Assembly: GCF_000496835.1 (NCBI RefSeq)
Contig: NZ_KI543239.1
Location: 92,021 to 156,020 of the forward strand
From: Thalassobacillus devorans MSP14
GTDB lineage: Bacteria; Bacillota; Bacilli; Bacillales; Halobacillaceae
DNA length: 64,000 nt
Reading direction: 5' to 3'
Shown: piece by piece, positions 15,700 to 24,771 of the stretch
Numbering within the stretch: position 1 is the stretch's first letter
Layout of the letters: each line of letters starts with the position of its first letter
Program-made: the position numbers and the translations under genes
The notes under the pieces: generated by a model
Told to the model about the DNA's origin: nothing
Databases searched by the model: none
What the model saw: only the letters and a program-made list of their open reading frames with translations

Positions 15700-18039
15700 T
15701 TATTCAAAAATAGCGTTGGAAAGCAAACGGTACAGATAATAGGTATGATCACGGAATCCGGCTTCTAACCCGATCAACGTCACATCTTTATCCTTCTCCT
15801 GTATGATAACAGCTTCTCCAGCGGCTGTTTCACTATTTTTCCAGAAACCTGCCTGGAAAAAGTCAGTTTCTGCAAAAGAGGCTGCCACCGTCTGATCACT
15901 CAAATTGGTGTACCAAACTGGATTGTAGACAAAACCGATATCATTTCTGTCATAGCCTGCAGTTAATGGAGAATCTTGATAATCTACGTTCACAATTCCG
16001 TTGCTATTACGTCTGCCGGTCTCGATAACAGCATCAGTAAGTCCGATTGTTTTTGTAGCTTTAGAGCCACCGGCTCCGACAGCAATATATTTCCCGCCAT
16101 CTAAAACAAACTCGTTCACTTGCTGTTGGAAAGTTTCGAATTGCTGAGCGTTCTCTAACCCGAATGGCTTATTGGCGGCAGAAAGCTGATACGAAATCAA
16201 GCTTTCGGTTCCGCTGTAGAAGAACACGTCATAGCTGCTCAATCCTTGTTCCGCTACTTGTTGAGGGCTGACTTCATTAACTTCAAACCCTAGCTTTTCA
16301 AGAGCGATCCGGGTACCTGAATGAGATTGCGATTTCCAAATGCCTCCGTCTTTTAAAATCGCCACTTCCACACTTTCCAAGGGCTCTGCCTGGGCCGGTA
16401 TTTTTTTCGTTTCCAATTTTATATTTGAATCTTTGACGAGCGTATGCAGGTCGCTGCCAGGCTGGTTTTCCACGTAAAAGTTACTATTGTTATCTTGATA
16501 GACGGTCATTCCACTTTGAAGCAGCTCATTTACAAGGGAAACAGCTTCTGTGGAGCTATTCGGGATTAAATAAGGACCCTTGCCTGAAAGAGCTCCCTCT
16601 GCTTTTATGTGATTGACAGCCACGGATTGAACGTCAGGTTCTTTTTGAACTGGAACTGCATTAAATCCCCATAACTCAGGGAAGCTCCAGGCGGAAATAT
16701 CATACATAGCGGAAGTATCGTCGCTGATATCTTCACCATCCCAGAGGATTGTGTTTGCCAGGCCGGCTTTTGCCTGATTCATAGGAACGATGTATGTTCC
16801 AGCTTCATATGTTTTCCCGTCCAGAGTGAAAGGTTGTTTTGCTTTTTCTACTTTAATGTCATTCTGCTTTAAATGCTCGATTGCTTTAAGTGTAGAGTTA
16901 GGGTCAACTTCATCCACTGGAAGCACATAAGCTTCCGGGAAGAAACCTTCCTCATGGTCAGGGTGCTGAAAATTGATGCCTCTTTCAAAAATTTCAATCT
17001 GGTCTTTGACCATCGCATCTTTATTTTCCGTAGCAAATTTTAGAGCGCCCATTACGGAATTTATTTGCCACTTTACTCCGTCCCAAGTGTTGGATGGGGC
17101 TTCGATTGTTGCCCCATATGCACCATGATACATCGCGTACATTGGTGCGAAGATTGGCGGGTAGTCGTCCCAGCCGGCTTCTGCATCCCGGGCGGGGATG
17201 TGCACACCTTTAATATTTTGATAGAATTCTGTTTCATAAATTTCTTTATTATTTACAATTTCTGCTTCCATCGCTTCTGCCTGCTCAAGCGCCCACTTGG
17301 AGTATAAGTCATATTCATAGTTCGGGTTATGTGGCGGGGTAGTAGGCTCGATTAACCCAGGCTTTTCATCTGAATAATTCACATATCCATGTAAATCCAG
17401 AAAAACCATAGGGTTCCATTTCGTAATCAGTTTCACCGATGCTTCTGTTTCCGGTTGGGATTGTGTAATATAGTCACGGTTTAAGTCAATTCCTTCTGCG
17501 TTATACCTGGTTGCGTTTACACGACCGTCAGGGTTTACGATTACGTTGAAAATCAGGATATTATTTTCTAAAATCTCTGTTGTCTCCTGGTCGTTTTCAA
17601 AAGCAAAACGCTCAATCAGTTGCAAAACTGCATCAGAACCGACGAACTCATTACCATGAATAGAGCCATCAATCATGATCGGGACCTTGAAGTCTGGATG
17701 CTTGTCCACCCATTTCTGTGCGTCTTCCGGGTTTTTGAACATTTTATTTCTTAGTGCCTGTATTTTGCCGTATTTTCCTTTAGCTTCAGGGTCACTGATT
17801 GTAACAGCGTAAATGTCGCGTCCTTCTGTCGACTGTCCCACGACTTCCAAGGATACCCGGTTGCTGTTTTTTTCAATGCGCTTCAAATCCTCTACTATTT
17901 CCTCATACGTAACATAATCATAGTGTTCCGAGTTATACGGACTTTGTTTCTGTGCCAAAGCAGCTTTTGTTGAAGCAATAGCTAACGGCCCCATAATAAT
18001 AATTGCCAACAAGAGCGCTCGGATAATTATTTTTTGCAT
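15700..18039 (-). CDS. Secreted M14-family zinc carboxypeptidase with C-terminal glutamine-amidotransferase-like domain
   Basis: 779 residues from ATG 18039 (GGGAGAG eight bases upstream). A signal peptide is visible: positive start, then ALLLAIIIMGPLAIAST, with likely cleavage after the AxA in KAALAQ. The M14 zinc motif HGNE lies in DGSIHGNEFVGSD, the third zinc ligand in FLDLHGY and the catalytic Glu in GATIEAPSNTW. The C-terminal half, from about residue 550, resembles the GATase1-like domain (for example EVAILKDGGIW, YDVFFYSG, GGKYIAVGAGG) found on large Bacillaceae M14 proteins. It likely trims extracellular peptides. Monocistronic with its own terminator. Confidence 0.82.
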   Translation of the reverse strand: MQKIIIRALLLAIIIMGPLAIASTKAALAQKQSPYNSEHYDYVTYEEIVEDLKRIEKNSNRVSLEVVGQSTEGRDIYAVTISDPEAKGKYGKIQALRNKMFKNPEDAQKWVDKHPDFKVPIMIDGSIHGNEFVGSDAVLQLIERFAFENDQETTEILENNILIFNVIVNPDGRVNATRYNAEGIDLNRDYITQSQPETEASVKLITKWNPMVFLDLHGYVNYSDEKPGLIEPTTPPHNPNYEYDLYSKWALEQAEAMEAEIVNNKEIYETEFYQNIKGVHIPARDAEAGWDDYPPIFAPMYAMYHGAYGATIEAPSNTWDGVKWQINSVMGALKFATENKDAMVKDQIEIFERGINFQHPDHEEGFFPEAYVLPVDEVDPNSTLKAIEHLKQNDIKVEKAKQPFTLDGKTYEAGTYIVPMNQAKAGLANTILWDGEDISDDTSAMYDISAWSFPELWGFNAVPVQKEPDVQSVAVNHIKAEGALSGKGPYLIPNSSTEAVSLVNELLQSGMTVYQDNNSNFYVENQPGSDLHTLVKDSNIKLETKKIPAQAEPLESVEVAILKDGGIWKSQSHSGTRIALEKLGFEVNEVSPQQVAEQGLSSYDVFFYSGTESLISYQLSAANKPFGLENAQQFETFQQQVNEFVLDGGKYIAVGAGGSKATKTIGLTDAVIETGRRNSNGIVNVDYQDSPLTAGYDRNDIGFVYNPVWYTNLSDQTVAASFAETDFFQAGFWKNSETAAGEAVIIQEKDKDVTLIGLEAGFRDHTYYLYRLLSNAIFE

Positions 18040-18245
18040 ATGTAAATCTCTCCCTTCATATTTATTCAACTATATTTATTAATATAAATTCAATAATCTT
18101 CCACTCAGATTTTACAAAATCAATAAAATGACCTATCTTTATAGGAATTTTTAACCCTTATAGACTAGGATGAAGGAATATAGGATTTATTCTCTTTTCG
18201 CATGCGGGATAGGTCGATAAAAACACCTGGAAGATGTGTTAAAAT

Positions 18246-18635
18246 ATGGATATACGTCCAGGTGAAACATACCAGTTCCTTAATCGGGAGGTGAATCAAC
18301 TGATCACGTATGAAGTTATAGATTCCAGACTAAGTAAAGTTAAACCACTGGATCAGGATATAGTAAGCGAAGAAATCGAAGTGATTGTATCCGATTTTGG
18401 TCTGGTAATATCGGAAAAAACGACACTCAGTACTAAAAAGGGTTCTGTGCACTGGCATATTAAGAAACAGAATGAAACAGGCGTCTTAGAAATAACGTAT
18501 TGGCCGAAGAAAGCAAGGCTCTGGATTGACATACATAGTAATAGACGCAAAGAGTGGAACCTTGGGGTGATTGAGCCCATGGCAAATCGTTTTTCCAGGG
18601 AGTTTGGAGGAAGGGTTGAAAAAATCAGTAAATGA
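18246..18635 (+). CDS. Hypothetical protein, 129 residues
   Basis: Not recognised. It is a charged, cytoplasmic-looking protein of beta-strand character, with no signal peptide or membrane segment. ATG 18246 has no Shine-Dalgarno sequence. A strong GGGAGGTG occurs inside the frame at about 18286-18293, ahead of possible internal CTG/GTG starts, so the true start may be later, at about residue 16-19. Codon use resembles the neighbours. Function unknown. Confidence 0.55.
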   Translation: MDIRPGETYQFLNREVNQLITYEVIDSRLSKVKPLDQDIVSEEIEVIVSDFGLVISEKTTLSTKKGSVHWHIKKQNETGVLEITYWPKKARLWIDIHSNRRKEWNLGVIEPMANRFSREFGGRVEKISK

Positions 18636-18696
18636 GCGCCTTAAACAGACGTTCTTTTTTTGGCAGAGTAGATATCCTGAAATTTTCAGATAAATA

Positions 18697-18737
18697 ATTC
18701 TAAAAGTATTGAATTATATATTCTAAAAATATAGAAT
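18697..18737 (+). promoter_or_regulatory. Promoter with two tandem near-identical 18-bp operators
   Basis: ATTCTAAAAGTATTGAAT (18697-18714) and ATTCTAAAAATATAGAAT (18720-18737) are 23 bases apart centre to centre; the second is an ATTCTA/TAGAAT dyad. Together they embed a good sigma-A promoter: TTGAAT (18709-18714), 17 bases, TAGAAT (18732-18737). The operators thus cover both -35 and -10, as expected for self-repression by the ArsR-type regulator downstream. Confidence 0.65.
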
Positions 18738-18755
18738 GTATTTGAGGTGATAAAT

Positions 18756-19802
18756 ATGGAATTATTTTCTACAAGCAATAAGGAGCGGGAAACTTACCGT
18801 GTGGAAGTGGACTATTCGTTGTTATGGGAAAGCGCATTGGGAATAGCGGCAATCACAAATAAGTCATTGGTACAAACATTGGAACAGCCTCAAAGTTATT
18901 GGGAAAATATTAAAACTTCTTTATCAGAAGAAATGAACGGCCACCTGGAATATGTGGAAAAAAATAATACCTGGAAAGCATTGCTGCAATTATTACATGC
19001 GAGTGATAAAAAAGATTTAACGGCGTTTCATTCATATGTAAGGGAGCTGCCGGAAAAAGAGATCAGGTACCATTCTATTCCTTACTTAGGGCTTGATATG
19101 CAAGGTCTGAGGGAAAAGGCCGCTTCAGGTTCAGAGGAAGCGATTAGTCAGTTAAAGGGTTTTACGTCTAATAATCCTTTCTTTCCCGCCTATATTGAGT
19201 TCATTTGTAAAGTCGGGACAGACGAGTTGAAAAGCCACCTCATAAGTGTAATGTCAGGGTGGTATGAGACAGTGATTAAACCTCAAGAAGAAGAGCTGCA
19301 TGCTATCTTGCAAAGAGATTTGGAAGACAAGCAGCGAATGAGGAAAGAACTTAACTCCGAGCAGTTTGTAGAGTGGGGGACGAATGGGATAACCTATTTG
19401 CCAGAGCCGAGTGTATACAAGGTTCTTCTCATTCCTCAATACATCTATCGTCCCTGGAATGTAGAAGCGGATTTGGAAGGAGTAAAAGTCTTTTATTATC
19501 CAGTTGCAAATGAAAGCCTGCATCCAGAGGACAAATATGTCCCTAACCAGAAGCTAGTATTAAAATATAAAGCCTTAGGGGATGAAGTTAGGTTGAAGAT
19601 CATGAAGATGCTCACGGAACAGCCTCGTTCGCTGCAGGATTTGACAAAAGAATTGCAGATGGGAAAAACTACGGTACATCATCATCTTAAAATCCTGAAA
19701 TCTGCCAGGCTGATAGCTCCAGAAAAATCCCTATACTATGTGCAGCAACAATCTTTGGCAACGCTTCCGAAGGAAATGGATCAATACCTGAGTCGTTTCT
19801 AA
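18756..19802 (+). CDS. Large ArsR-type regulator with C-terminal winged helix
   Basis: 348 residues from ATG 18756 behind GAGGTG. The N-terminal 250 residues form an alpha-helical domain of unknown function, as in the DUF5937-type regulators (tentative). The last 80 residues carry the ArsR winged helix, KALGDEVRLKIMKMLTEQPR followed by LTKELQMGKTTVHHHLKILK. Proteins of this layout are transcriptional regulators without known ligands. The tandem operators covering its promoter suggest negative autoregulation. No obvious target gene is coupled; the next gene is a BCCT carrier 134 bases on. Confidence 0.75.
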   Translation: MELFSTSNKERETYRVEVDYSLLWESALGIAAITNKSLVQTLEQPQSYWENIKTSLSEEMNGHLEYVEKNNTWKALLQLLHASDKKDLTAFHSYVRELPEKEIRYHSIPYLGLDMQGLREKAASGSEEAISQLKGFTSNNPFFPAYIEFICKVGTDELKSHLISVMSGWYETVIKPQEEELHAILQRDLEDKQRMRKELNSEQFVEWGTNGITYLPEPSVYKVLLIPQYIYRPWNVEADLEGVKVFYYPVANESLHPEDKYVPNQKLVLKYKALGDEVRLKIMKMLTEQPRSLQDLTKELQMGKTTVHHHLKILKSARLIAPEKSLYYVQQQSLATLPKEMDQYLSRF

Positions 19803-19936
19803 GGCGTGCTTCCAGGACTTGAAATCTTTTTCTAATTCCTTTATTTTTTATGTAATCGTTTGAGTTAGGGATAATAGTGGTATGTATATAAGGCTATAAC
19901 TTCAAAATTTGATTACATAAATAATTAGGAGGAGCT

Positions 19937-21478
19937 ATGAAAAACGTAACTTTAGTTTTTTGGTATTCTATTACGATTTGTACAGCTTTTGTACTTTGGG
20001 GAGTTTTTGCTCCTGACCATTTAGAGGCGGTTTCCAGTAAGGTTACCGGTTATATTTCAGATGTGTTTGGCTGGTATTATTTATTGATAGTAATGCTTAT
20101 GTTGGTTTTTTGTGTCTATTTGATTTTTTCACGATTCGGTAAAATCAGGCTTGGAAAAGACGATGAACGTCCTGATTTCAGCTTACCCACCTGGTTTGCG
20201 ATGTTATTCAGTGCTGGGATGGGAATGGGAATGGTCTTTTGGACAACTGCTGAACCCATCTCCCATGCTTTTAAAAACGCTCCTGTAGCAAAAACGGGTT
20301 CAGATCAGGCTATCAAGGATGCGCTGCAGTATTCCTTTTTCCACTGGGGGGTACATGCCTGGGCGGTATATGGTGTAGTCGCTTTGGTCCTTGCTTATTT
20401 TAAATTTCACAAAGGGTATCCCGGCTTGATCAGTGCTACCCTGGTTCCGTTGTTCGGTGAAAAAAGTATGGGAGGCCTAGCCGGGAAACTAATTGATACG
20501 TTAGCAGTTTTTGCTACAGTAGTTGGGGTTGCAGCGACGCTTGGATTTGGCTCTGCTCAAATTAACGAAGGTTTGGCCTTCCTGTTTAGTACCCCGAATA
20601 ACTATGGTTTTCAATTACTGATATTATCTGTAGCTACAGCACTATTCATCATTTCTGCATGGTCAGGCATTCATAAAGGAATCAAGTACTTGAGTAATAT
20701 CAATATGGGGCTCGGCTTCTTATTGCTGATATTATTATTCATTGTCGGGCCAAGTTTGTATATTTTAAATATGTTCACAAGTACACTAGGAAGTTATATC
20801 ACCAACTTTTTTGAGATGAGTTTCCGGATCGCGCCTTTGAATGAGGAAAACAGGTCATGGATCAATGCCTGGACAATTTTTTACTGGGCGTGGTGGATCT
20901 CATGGTCGCCGTTTGTGGGAATCTTCATTGCCCGCATATCCAGAGGCCGAACCATCAAAGAGTTCATGCTTGGCGTATTGGTGGTTCCTTCCCTCGTATG
21001 CTTTATCTTCTTCGCAGTATTTGGAGTATCAGCATTGAATTTGGAGCAAAATGGAATGGCTAATATTTCTAAGTTTGCTATGGAGACAGCCACATTCGGA
21101 GTGCTTGAACAGTATCCATTAGGTGCGCTGATGTCGTTCATCACTATCTTTGTTATTGCGATATTCTTCATCACTTCTGCTGATTCAGCCACATTTGTAC
21201 TTGGTATGTTAAGTGCCGGGGGTTCTTTGAATCCTTCAAGTGCTGTCAAAATCATTTGGGGGCTGACATTGTCAGCGATGGCCGCTATCATTGTCTATTT
21301 TGGCGGGACACAAGGCTTACAGAATGTGCTGATTATTGCTGCTCTGCCATTTTCGGTCGTCGTCCTATTTATGGGAGCATCATTTTTCAAGGCGGCACGT
21401 AAAGAAGTGGCTAAAGAAAAGAAGAGGAAGCGAGTTAAAAATAAAGGAAAATCACTTACTCCAAAAGGGGAAGGATAA
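19937..21478 (+). CDS. BCCT-family betaine/carnitine/choline transporter
   Basis: 513 residues with about 12 hydrophobic segments. The BCCT signature is clear: FAMLFSAGMGMGMVFWTTAEPI (Gly-rich TM segment with the substrate-contacting aromatic box) and WTIFYWAWWISWSPFVGIFIARISRGRT. Most Bacillaceae members of this family, such as OpuD, are sodium-coupled glycine betaine importers for osmoprotection; exact substrate is inferred. The C-terminus is Lys-rich and cytoplasmic. It is behind GGAGGAG and followed by a strong terminator. Confidence 0.88.
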   Translation: MKNVTLVFWYSITICTAFVLWGVFAPDHLEAVSSKVTGYISDVFGWYYLLIVMLMLVFCVYLIFSRFGKIRLGKDDERPDFSLPTWFAMLFSAGMGMGMVFWTTAEPISHAFKNAPVAKTGSDQAIKDALQYSFFHWGVHAWAVYGVVALVLAYFKFHKGYPGLISATLVPLFGEKSMGGLAGKLIDTLAVFATVVGVAATLGFGSAQINEGLAFLFSTPNNYGFQLLILSVATALFIISAWSGIHKGIKYLSNINMGLGFLLLILLFIVGPSLYILNMFTSTLGSYITNFFEMSFRIAPLNEENRSWINAWTIFYWAWWISWSPFVGIFIARISRGRTIKEFMLGVLVVPSLVCFIFFAVFGVSALNLEQNGMANISKFAMETATFGVLEQYPLGALMSFITIFVIAIFFITSADSATFVLGMLSAGGSLNPSSAVKIIWGLTLSAMAAIIVYFGGTQGLQNVLIIAALPFSVVVLFMGASFFKAARKEVAKEKKRKRVKNKGKSLTPKGEG

Positions 21479-21484
21479 TTCAAC

Positions 21485-21525
21485 AAAAGAGGGCTGGTAC
21501 ACCTGAGTACCAGCCCTCTTTATTT
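21485..21525 (+). terminator. Terminator after BCCT gene
   Basis: AGAGGGCTGGTAC pairs with GTACCAGCCCTCT around ACCTGA, followed by TTATTT. Confidence 0.85.
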
Positions 21526-21530
21526 GCTGT

Positions 21531-21616
21531 CTGGAAATTATAAAATTTCTTTGTGTGGATGACTTTAAATAGTGGGTCACCAGCTTCAGCGCCTACCTCC
21601 CTCGAGGTTTTACTGG
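21531..21616. repeat. Family II repeat, short copy
   Basis: It shares the head GGAAATTATAAAAT and the body TCACCAGCTTCAGCGCCTAC and CCTCGAGGT with the copies at 27851-28045 and 46432-46590, but ends right after CTCGAGGTTTTACTGG. It is a truncated member. Confidence 0.7.
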
Positions 21617-21634
21617 GGTGTTGAGTTTTTGTTC

Positions 21635-22312
21635 CTATTTCCAAAACAATGTAAGCTTCGATATCTTTTTCATAAATTCATCTATCGTCTCCACGTCTTT
21701 TTTGGAGTGATTATACCATTTCTGGATCGTATCCAGCAGCCAGTAAGGAACGGGCTTCCCATCGATATAGCGATAGTATGCATCATAACCTTTTTTCAGG
21801 TGCTCCCATCGGTAGTCGTTGCCTGGGTTGATATATTCAGATACATCGAGTATTTTGGCCCGGCCATTTTGCAGAAGGATATTTTTCAGGTGAATATCTC
21901 TTGGATTCAATCCGTATTCCTTAATGTGGTTTCTTGTTTCTTCTACATCTTGAATGGCTTGTAATGGTATATGGATGCCTTGTAACAGACAATCATATAA
22001 AGTCGGTCCTGGTTCATACCGTAATACAAGATAGCGGTCTCCCGCATCATATAGTTTCGATAGATTTGGTATGTCACTAAGTATTTCATAAACTTGCTGT
22101 TCGATGTCTTTTTTATAGAGCTTATCATCGGCATATACCTTAAATGCCAGTGAAGGTATATCTTTATGCCGGAAAACGGCTGCATCTGTTCCTACCCCTA
22201 TGCATTTTAAATGCAGGGAGTTTCCCTGAATAGTAACTGGATTATTGCCGGGGGAGGAACTGACCGTGATTTTCGATAATGCGCCAGCAGCTGCATGCCA
22301 ATCTTTGGACAT
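21635..22312 (-). CDS. Small serine/threonine protein kinase-like protein (YrzF/RIO-like)
   Basis: 225 residues. Kinase features: glycine-loop-like IGVGTDAAVF (about 38-47), AFKVY with the ATP lysine, the catalytic-loop equivalent GLNPRDIHLKNILL with catalytic Asp and Asn, and the metal Asp in AKILDVSEY, where DVS replaces DFG. This compact layout is shared with Bacillus YrzF-type putative kinases. The target is unknown. No Shine-Dalgarno stands out in the upstream region, so the start is less certain. Confidence 0.7.
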   Translation of the reverse strand: MSKDWHAAAGALSKITVSSSPGNNPVTIQGNSLHLKCIGVGTDAAVFRHKDIPSLAFKVYADDKLYKKDIEQQVYEILSDIPNLSKLYDAGDRYLVLRYEPGPTLYDCLLQGIHIPLQAIQDVEETRNHIKEYGLNPRDIHLKNILLQNGRAKILDVSEYINPGNDYRWEHLKKGYDAYYRYIDGKPVPYWLLDTIQKWYNHSKKDVETIDEFMKKISKLTLFWK

Positions 22313-22429
22313 TTTTGACCAACGCCCTTCTGTCAGGATGAAAACTCCTTTGGAAATAGTATTCGGAAGAAGGGAGTCTTATTAGTAGGTTTTATTGTAG
22401 AAATGTCCCTCCCTGGCGGTTCATAAACA

Positions 22430-23890
22430 TTAACTATTCGTATTGATCGTAATCGTTTCATTTACTTCTTTGGTGTGAAGCAAGTCGCTGACTGTGATGA
22501 AAAGCTTTTCCGATCTGAGGAGATAGGACTCAGGGACCGTGAAAGTATAGCTGTTTTTTTCTCTCCTCATGATATTTCCTCCGGAATAGAGGGGATCTCT
22601 TTTCTTCTCATTTTTCACCTCGATATTAGTATCCATCCATGGGTTTTCACTCGCAAAACTTGGTGATTCTACGGATAGATACTCTTTGGTGTTTCCCTTA
22701 TTACGAGGCTGGTAGCGGATGGTAAACTTAGCTCCATCCCGTTTAGTATATTCCACCTTGTCCAACAGTACTTTTGTTTGAAATACTTCGGCAATTTTTA
22801 CGGCATTCTCTTTATCTATTTTGGTATAGCGGTAGGGAGTGTCTTCATTGTTGATCCAGTCATCATTATAATCAGAAACATCGACTTCCAAAGTGAATGA
22901 TTGATCGCTGACCGAACTGCTTTGGACGATCGATAATATCATTTCCTTTGGCACTTCGGTATATGGGCTGGTATGGGCAATATACTCAGTTTGTTTGGAC
23001 TGGTCCTGATGGCGCATAGGGTCGAAATAAGCACGGAAAGTCTCTTCCCGGTCCCCTGTTTTTAACGTTCCTTCCAGATGAGCGGGTTTAGCTTGGTCCT
23101 TGGCAAGCGAAAAAGCAATCTGTGTCGACATTACATCCAAATTGATGTTTTTCACTTGCAGAGGAGCGCCCTCCAGATTCAGTGTCTTGTTTACTGGAAT
23201 GGAAGCTATCTGGTTATCTTTCAGGTCATATTCTATGTGTAAGGTAGTCACACCGGTTTTATAGGTGCTGTCCGGGAGTTCAACGTTAAAATCAACTGAT
23301 ACAGTTTCACTCATTTTCCCGATGGGCTGACCCTGTTCATCCATAAAAGGTCTGGCAGTGGCCAGGAGGTATACCTCCCCATCATATACAACTGCTTCAG
23401 CAGAAAATGCTGTATGGAGGGATGGGGGATGTTTGAAAAGTTCTCCATCCAGAGATTCAATTGTCATACGGTTCAAACCGATTTCCTGATAGTTGCTGGA
23501 AAGTTGCTTAAGCCCTTCTAAATCTAAACTGTAAAATAAAAAAATTGCCTGATTTGAAAACCAGACTTTATCCAAATGAACTTCACTTTCATGGTCGTTA
23601 ATGGGTAGTGTCTGATTGATTTCCTGGAAAAGTCCGCGCTCATTCGCAATCTTTATACCAGGGATGTATTTTTCATAATGCTCGTAAACCTCCGCTTTAG
23701 AATCCACTTTCGTCCATTGGGCGGGCAGGTCCGCTACCGGTTCTTTATCGTCTTCTGCTTTTGTATTCGGAATGGATGAATCCATCACTGGATCACCCAT
23801 GAAAAATTGGGTGCCAATAAAAAAACCTAAAATGATAACTCCCGCTATCATAACTTGTACTTTGCTTCTATTGTTTTTCTTCTCTGTCAT
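22430..23890 (-). CDS. Membrane-anchored extracellular protein, unknown function
   Basis: 486 residues from ATG 23890, seven bases after GGGGGA; the frame is open further upstream but without a better start. A Lys/Arg-rich N-terminus is followed by one transmembrane helix (about residues 13-30, VMIAGVIILGFFIGTQFF), and the rest would be extracellular and beta-rich. The overall form recalls the DUF4179/DUF5643 proteins that follow anti-sigma-factor-like anchors in Bacillus, but this is tentative. It is divergent from the CwlK-like gene. Confidence 0.65.
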   Translation of the reverse strand: MTEKKNNRSKVQVMIAGVIILGFFIGTQFFMGDPVMDSSIPNTKAEDDKEPVADLPAQWTKVDSKAEVYEHYEKYIPGIKIANERGLFQEINQTLPINDHESEVHLDKVWFSNQAIFLFYSLDLEGLKQLSSNYQEIGLNRMTIESLDGELFKHPPSLHTAFSAEAVVYDGEVYLLATARPFMDEQGQPIGKMSETVSVDFNVELPDSTYKTGVTTLHIEYDLKDNQIASIPVNKTLNLEGAPLQVKNINLDVMSTQIAFSLAKDQAKPAHLEGTLKTGDREETFRAYFDPMRHQDQSKQTEYIAHTSPYTEVPKEMILSIVQSSSVSDQSFTLEVDVSDYNDDWINNEDTPYRYTKIDKENAVKIAEVFQTKVLLDKVEYTKRDGAKFTIRYQPRNKGNTKEYLSVESPSFASENPWMDTNIEVKNEKKRDPLYSGGNIMRREKNSYTFTVPESYLLRSEKLFITVSDLLHTKEVNETITINTNS

Positions 23891-24057
23891 TTGCCTGTCC
23901 CCCGTTATAGCTAGATAATATGTAATTCTGTAAAAAATTGTAGATTCCTGCATTACTTATGAAACGGGCCTGCCAGGAGCCTATGATTTGAAATTAAAGA
24001 ATGAGTCATGTTACATATAACTATCATCTGGAAATATGAAAAAAATGAGGGGATGTA

Positions 24058-24651
24058 TTGATTAATAAATTCCTCAGTTTTATTGTGAGTTTGATTATTT
24101 TACTGTCAATCGTACTATTTTTCGTTTTTTATTTAGAAGAAAACGAAACGGATTTTGAGTTACTGCAAAGGGAAGGAGACGACCCGATGCCGACCGGGCT
24201 TCATCCGAAAGTAGCAAAAAAGCGTGATCAGTTAGTTGCGAGAGCGGAAGAAAAGGGAATCGAAGTAGTTATCACGGAAGGATTCCGTACCATTAAGGAA
24301 CAAGAAGAGATATATGAACGGGGAAGATCTGAAAAAGGTAATATTGTCACCTATGCAGAAGGTGGTGAATCATATCATAACTATGGATTGGCGATTGATT
24401 TTGCACTCCGCAATAAGAATGAAAAAGTGATATGGGATACGGAATATGACGGGAATGGTAACGGAAAATCAGATTGGATGGAAGTCGTGGAAATAGCTAA
24501 GGATCTGGGTTTTGATTGGGGGGGAGATTGGCGTCGTTTCAAAGATTATCCGCACTTCCAGATGGATATGGGGTACAGTATCCGTGAATTAAAGAACGGG
24601 TTCCGGCCGGAAATTCCGAAGGGTTCGGACCAGACACCGAAGGGTGAGTGA
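24058..24651 (+). CDS. L-alanyl-D-glutamate peptidase, CwlK-like (M15/VanY family)
   Basis: 197 residues from TTG 24058, six bases after GAGGGGATG; no ATG fits. An N-terminal membrane segment (residues 5-26) exports or anchors it. The M15C zinc motif is present: ESYHNYGLAIDFAL (SxHxxGxAxD) and PHFQM near the C-terminus. E-GFRT in between is the usual substrate-loop segment. CwlK cleaves the L-Ala-D-Glu bond of peptidoglycan stem peptides. Single gene, function firm at the family level. Confidence 0.85.
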   Translation: MINKFLSFIVSLIILLSIVLFFVFYLEENETDFELLQREGDDPMPTGLHPKVAKKRDQLVARAEEKGIEVVITEGFRTIKEQEEIYERGRSEKGNIVTYAEGGESYHNYGLAIDFALRNKNEKVIWDTEYDGNGNGKSDWMEVVEIAKDLGFDWGGDWRRFKDYPHFQMDMGYSIRELKNGFRPEIPKGSDQTPKGE

Positions 24652-24771
24652 CGCTGCATCCCTGATAACGCCACACATAGGATGCGTTGCGAAAACGTCA
24701 TGTATGTGGTAACATTATTTTCTGACAATTATAGTATTTCATCATAGATAATAAAGAAAGAGGTTAGGCGA

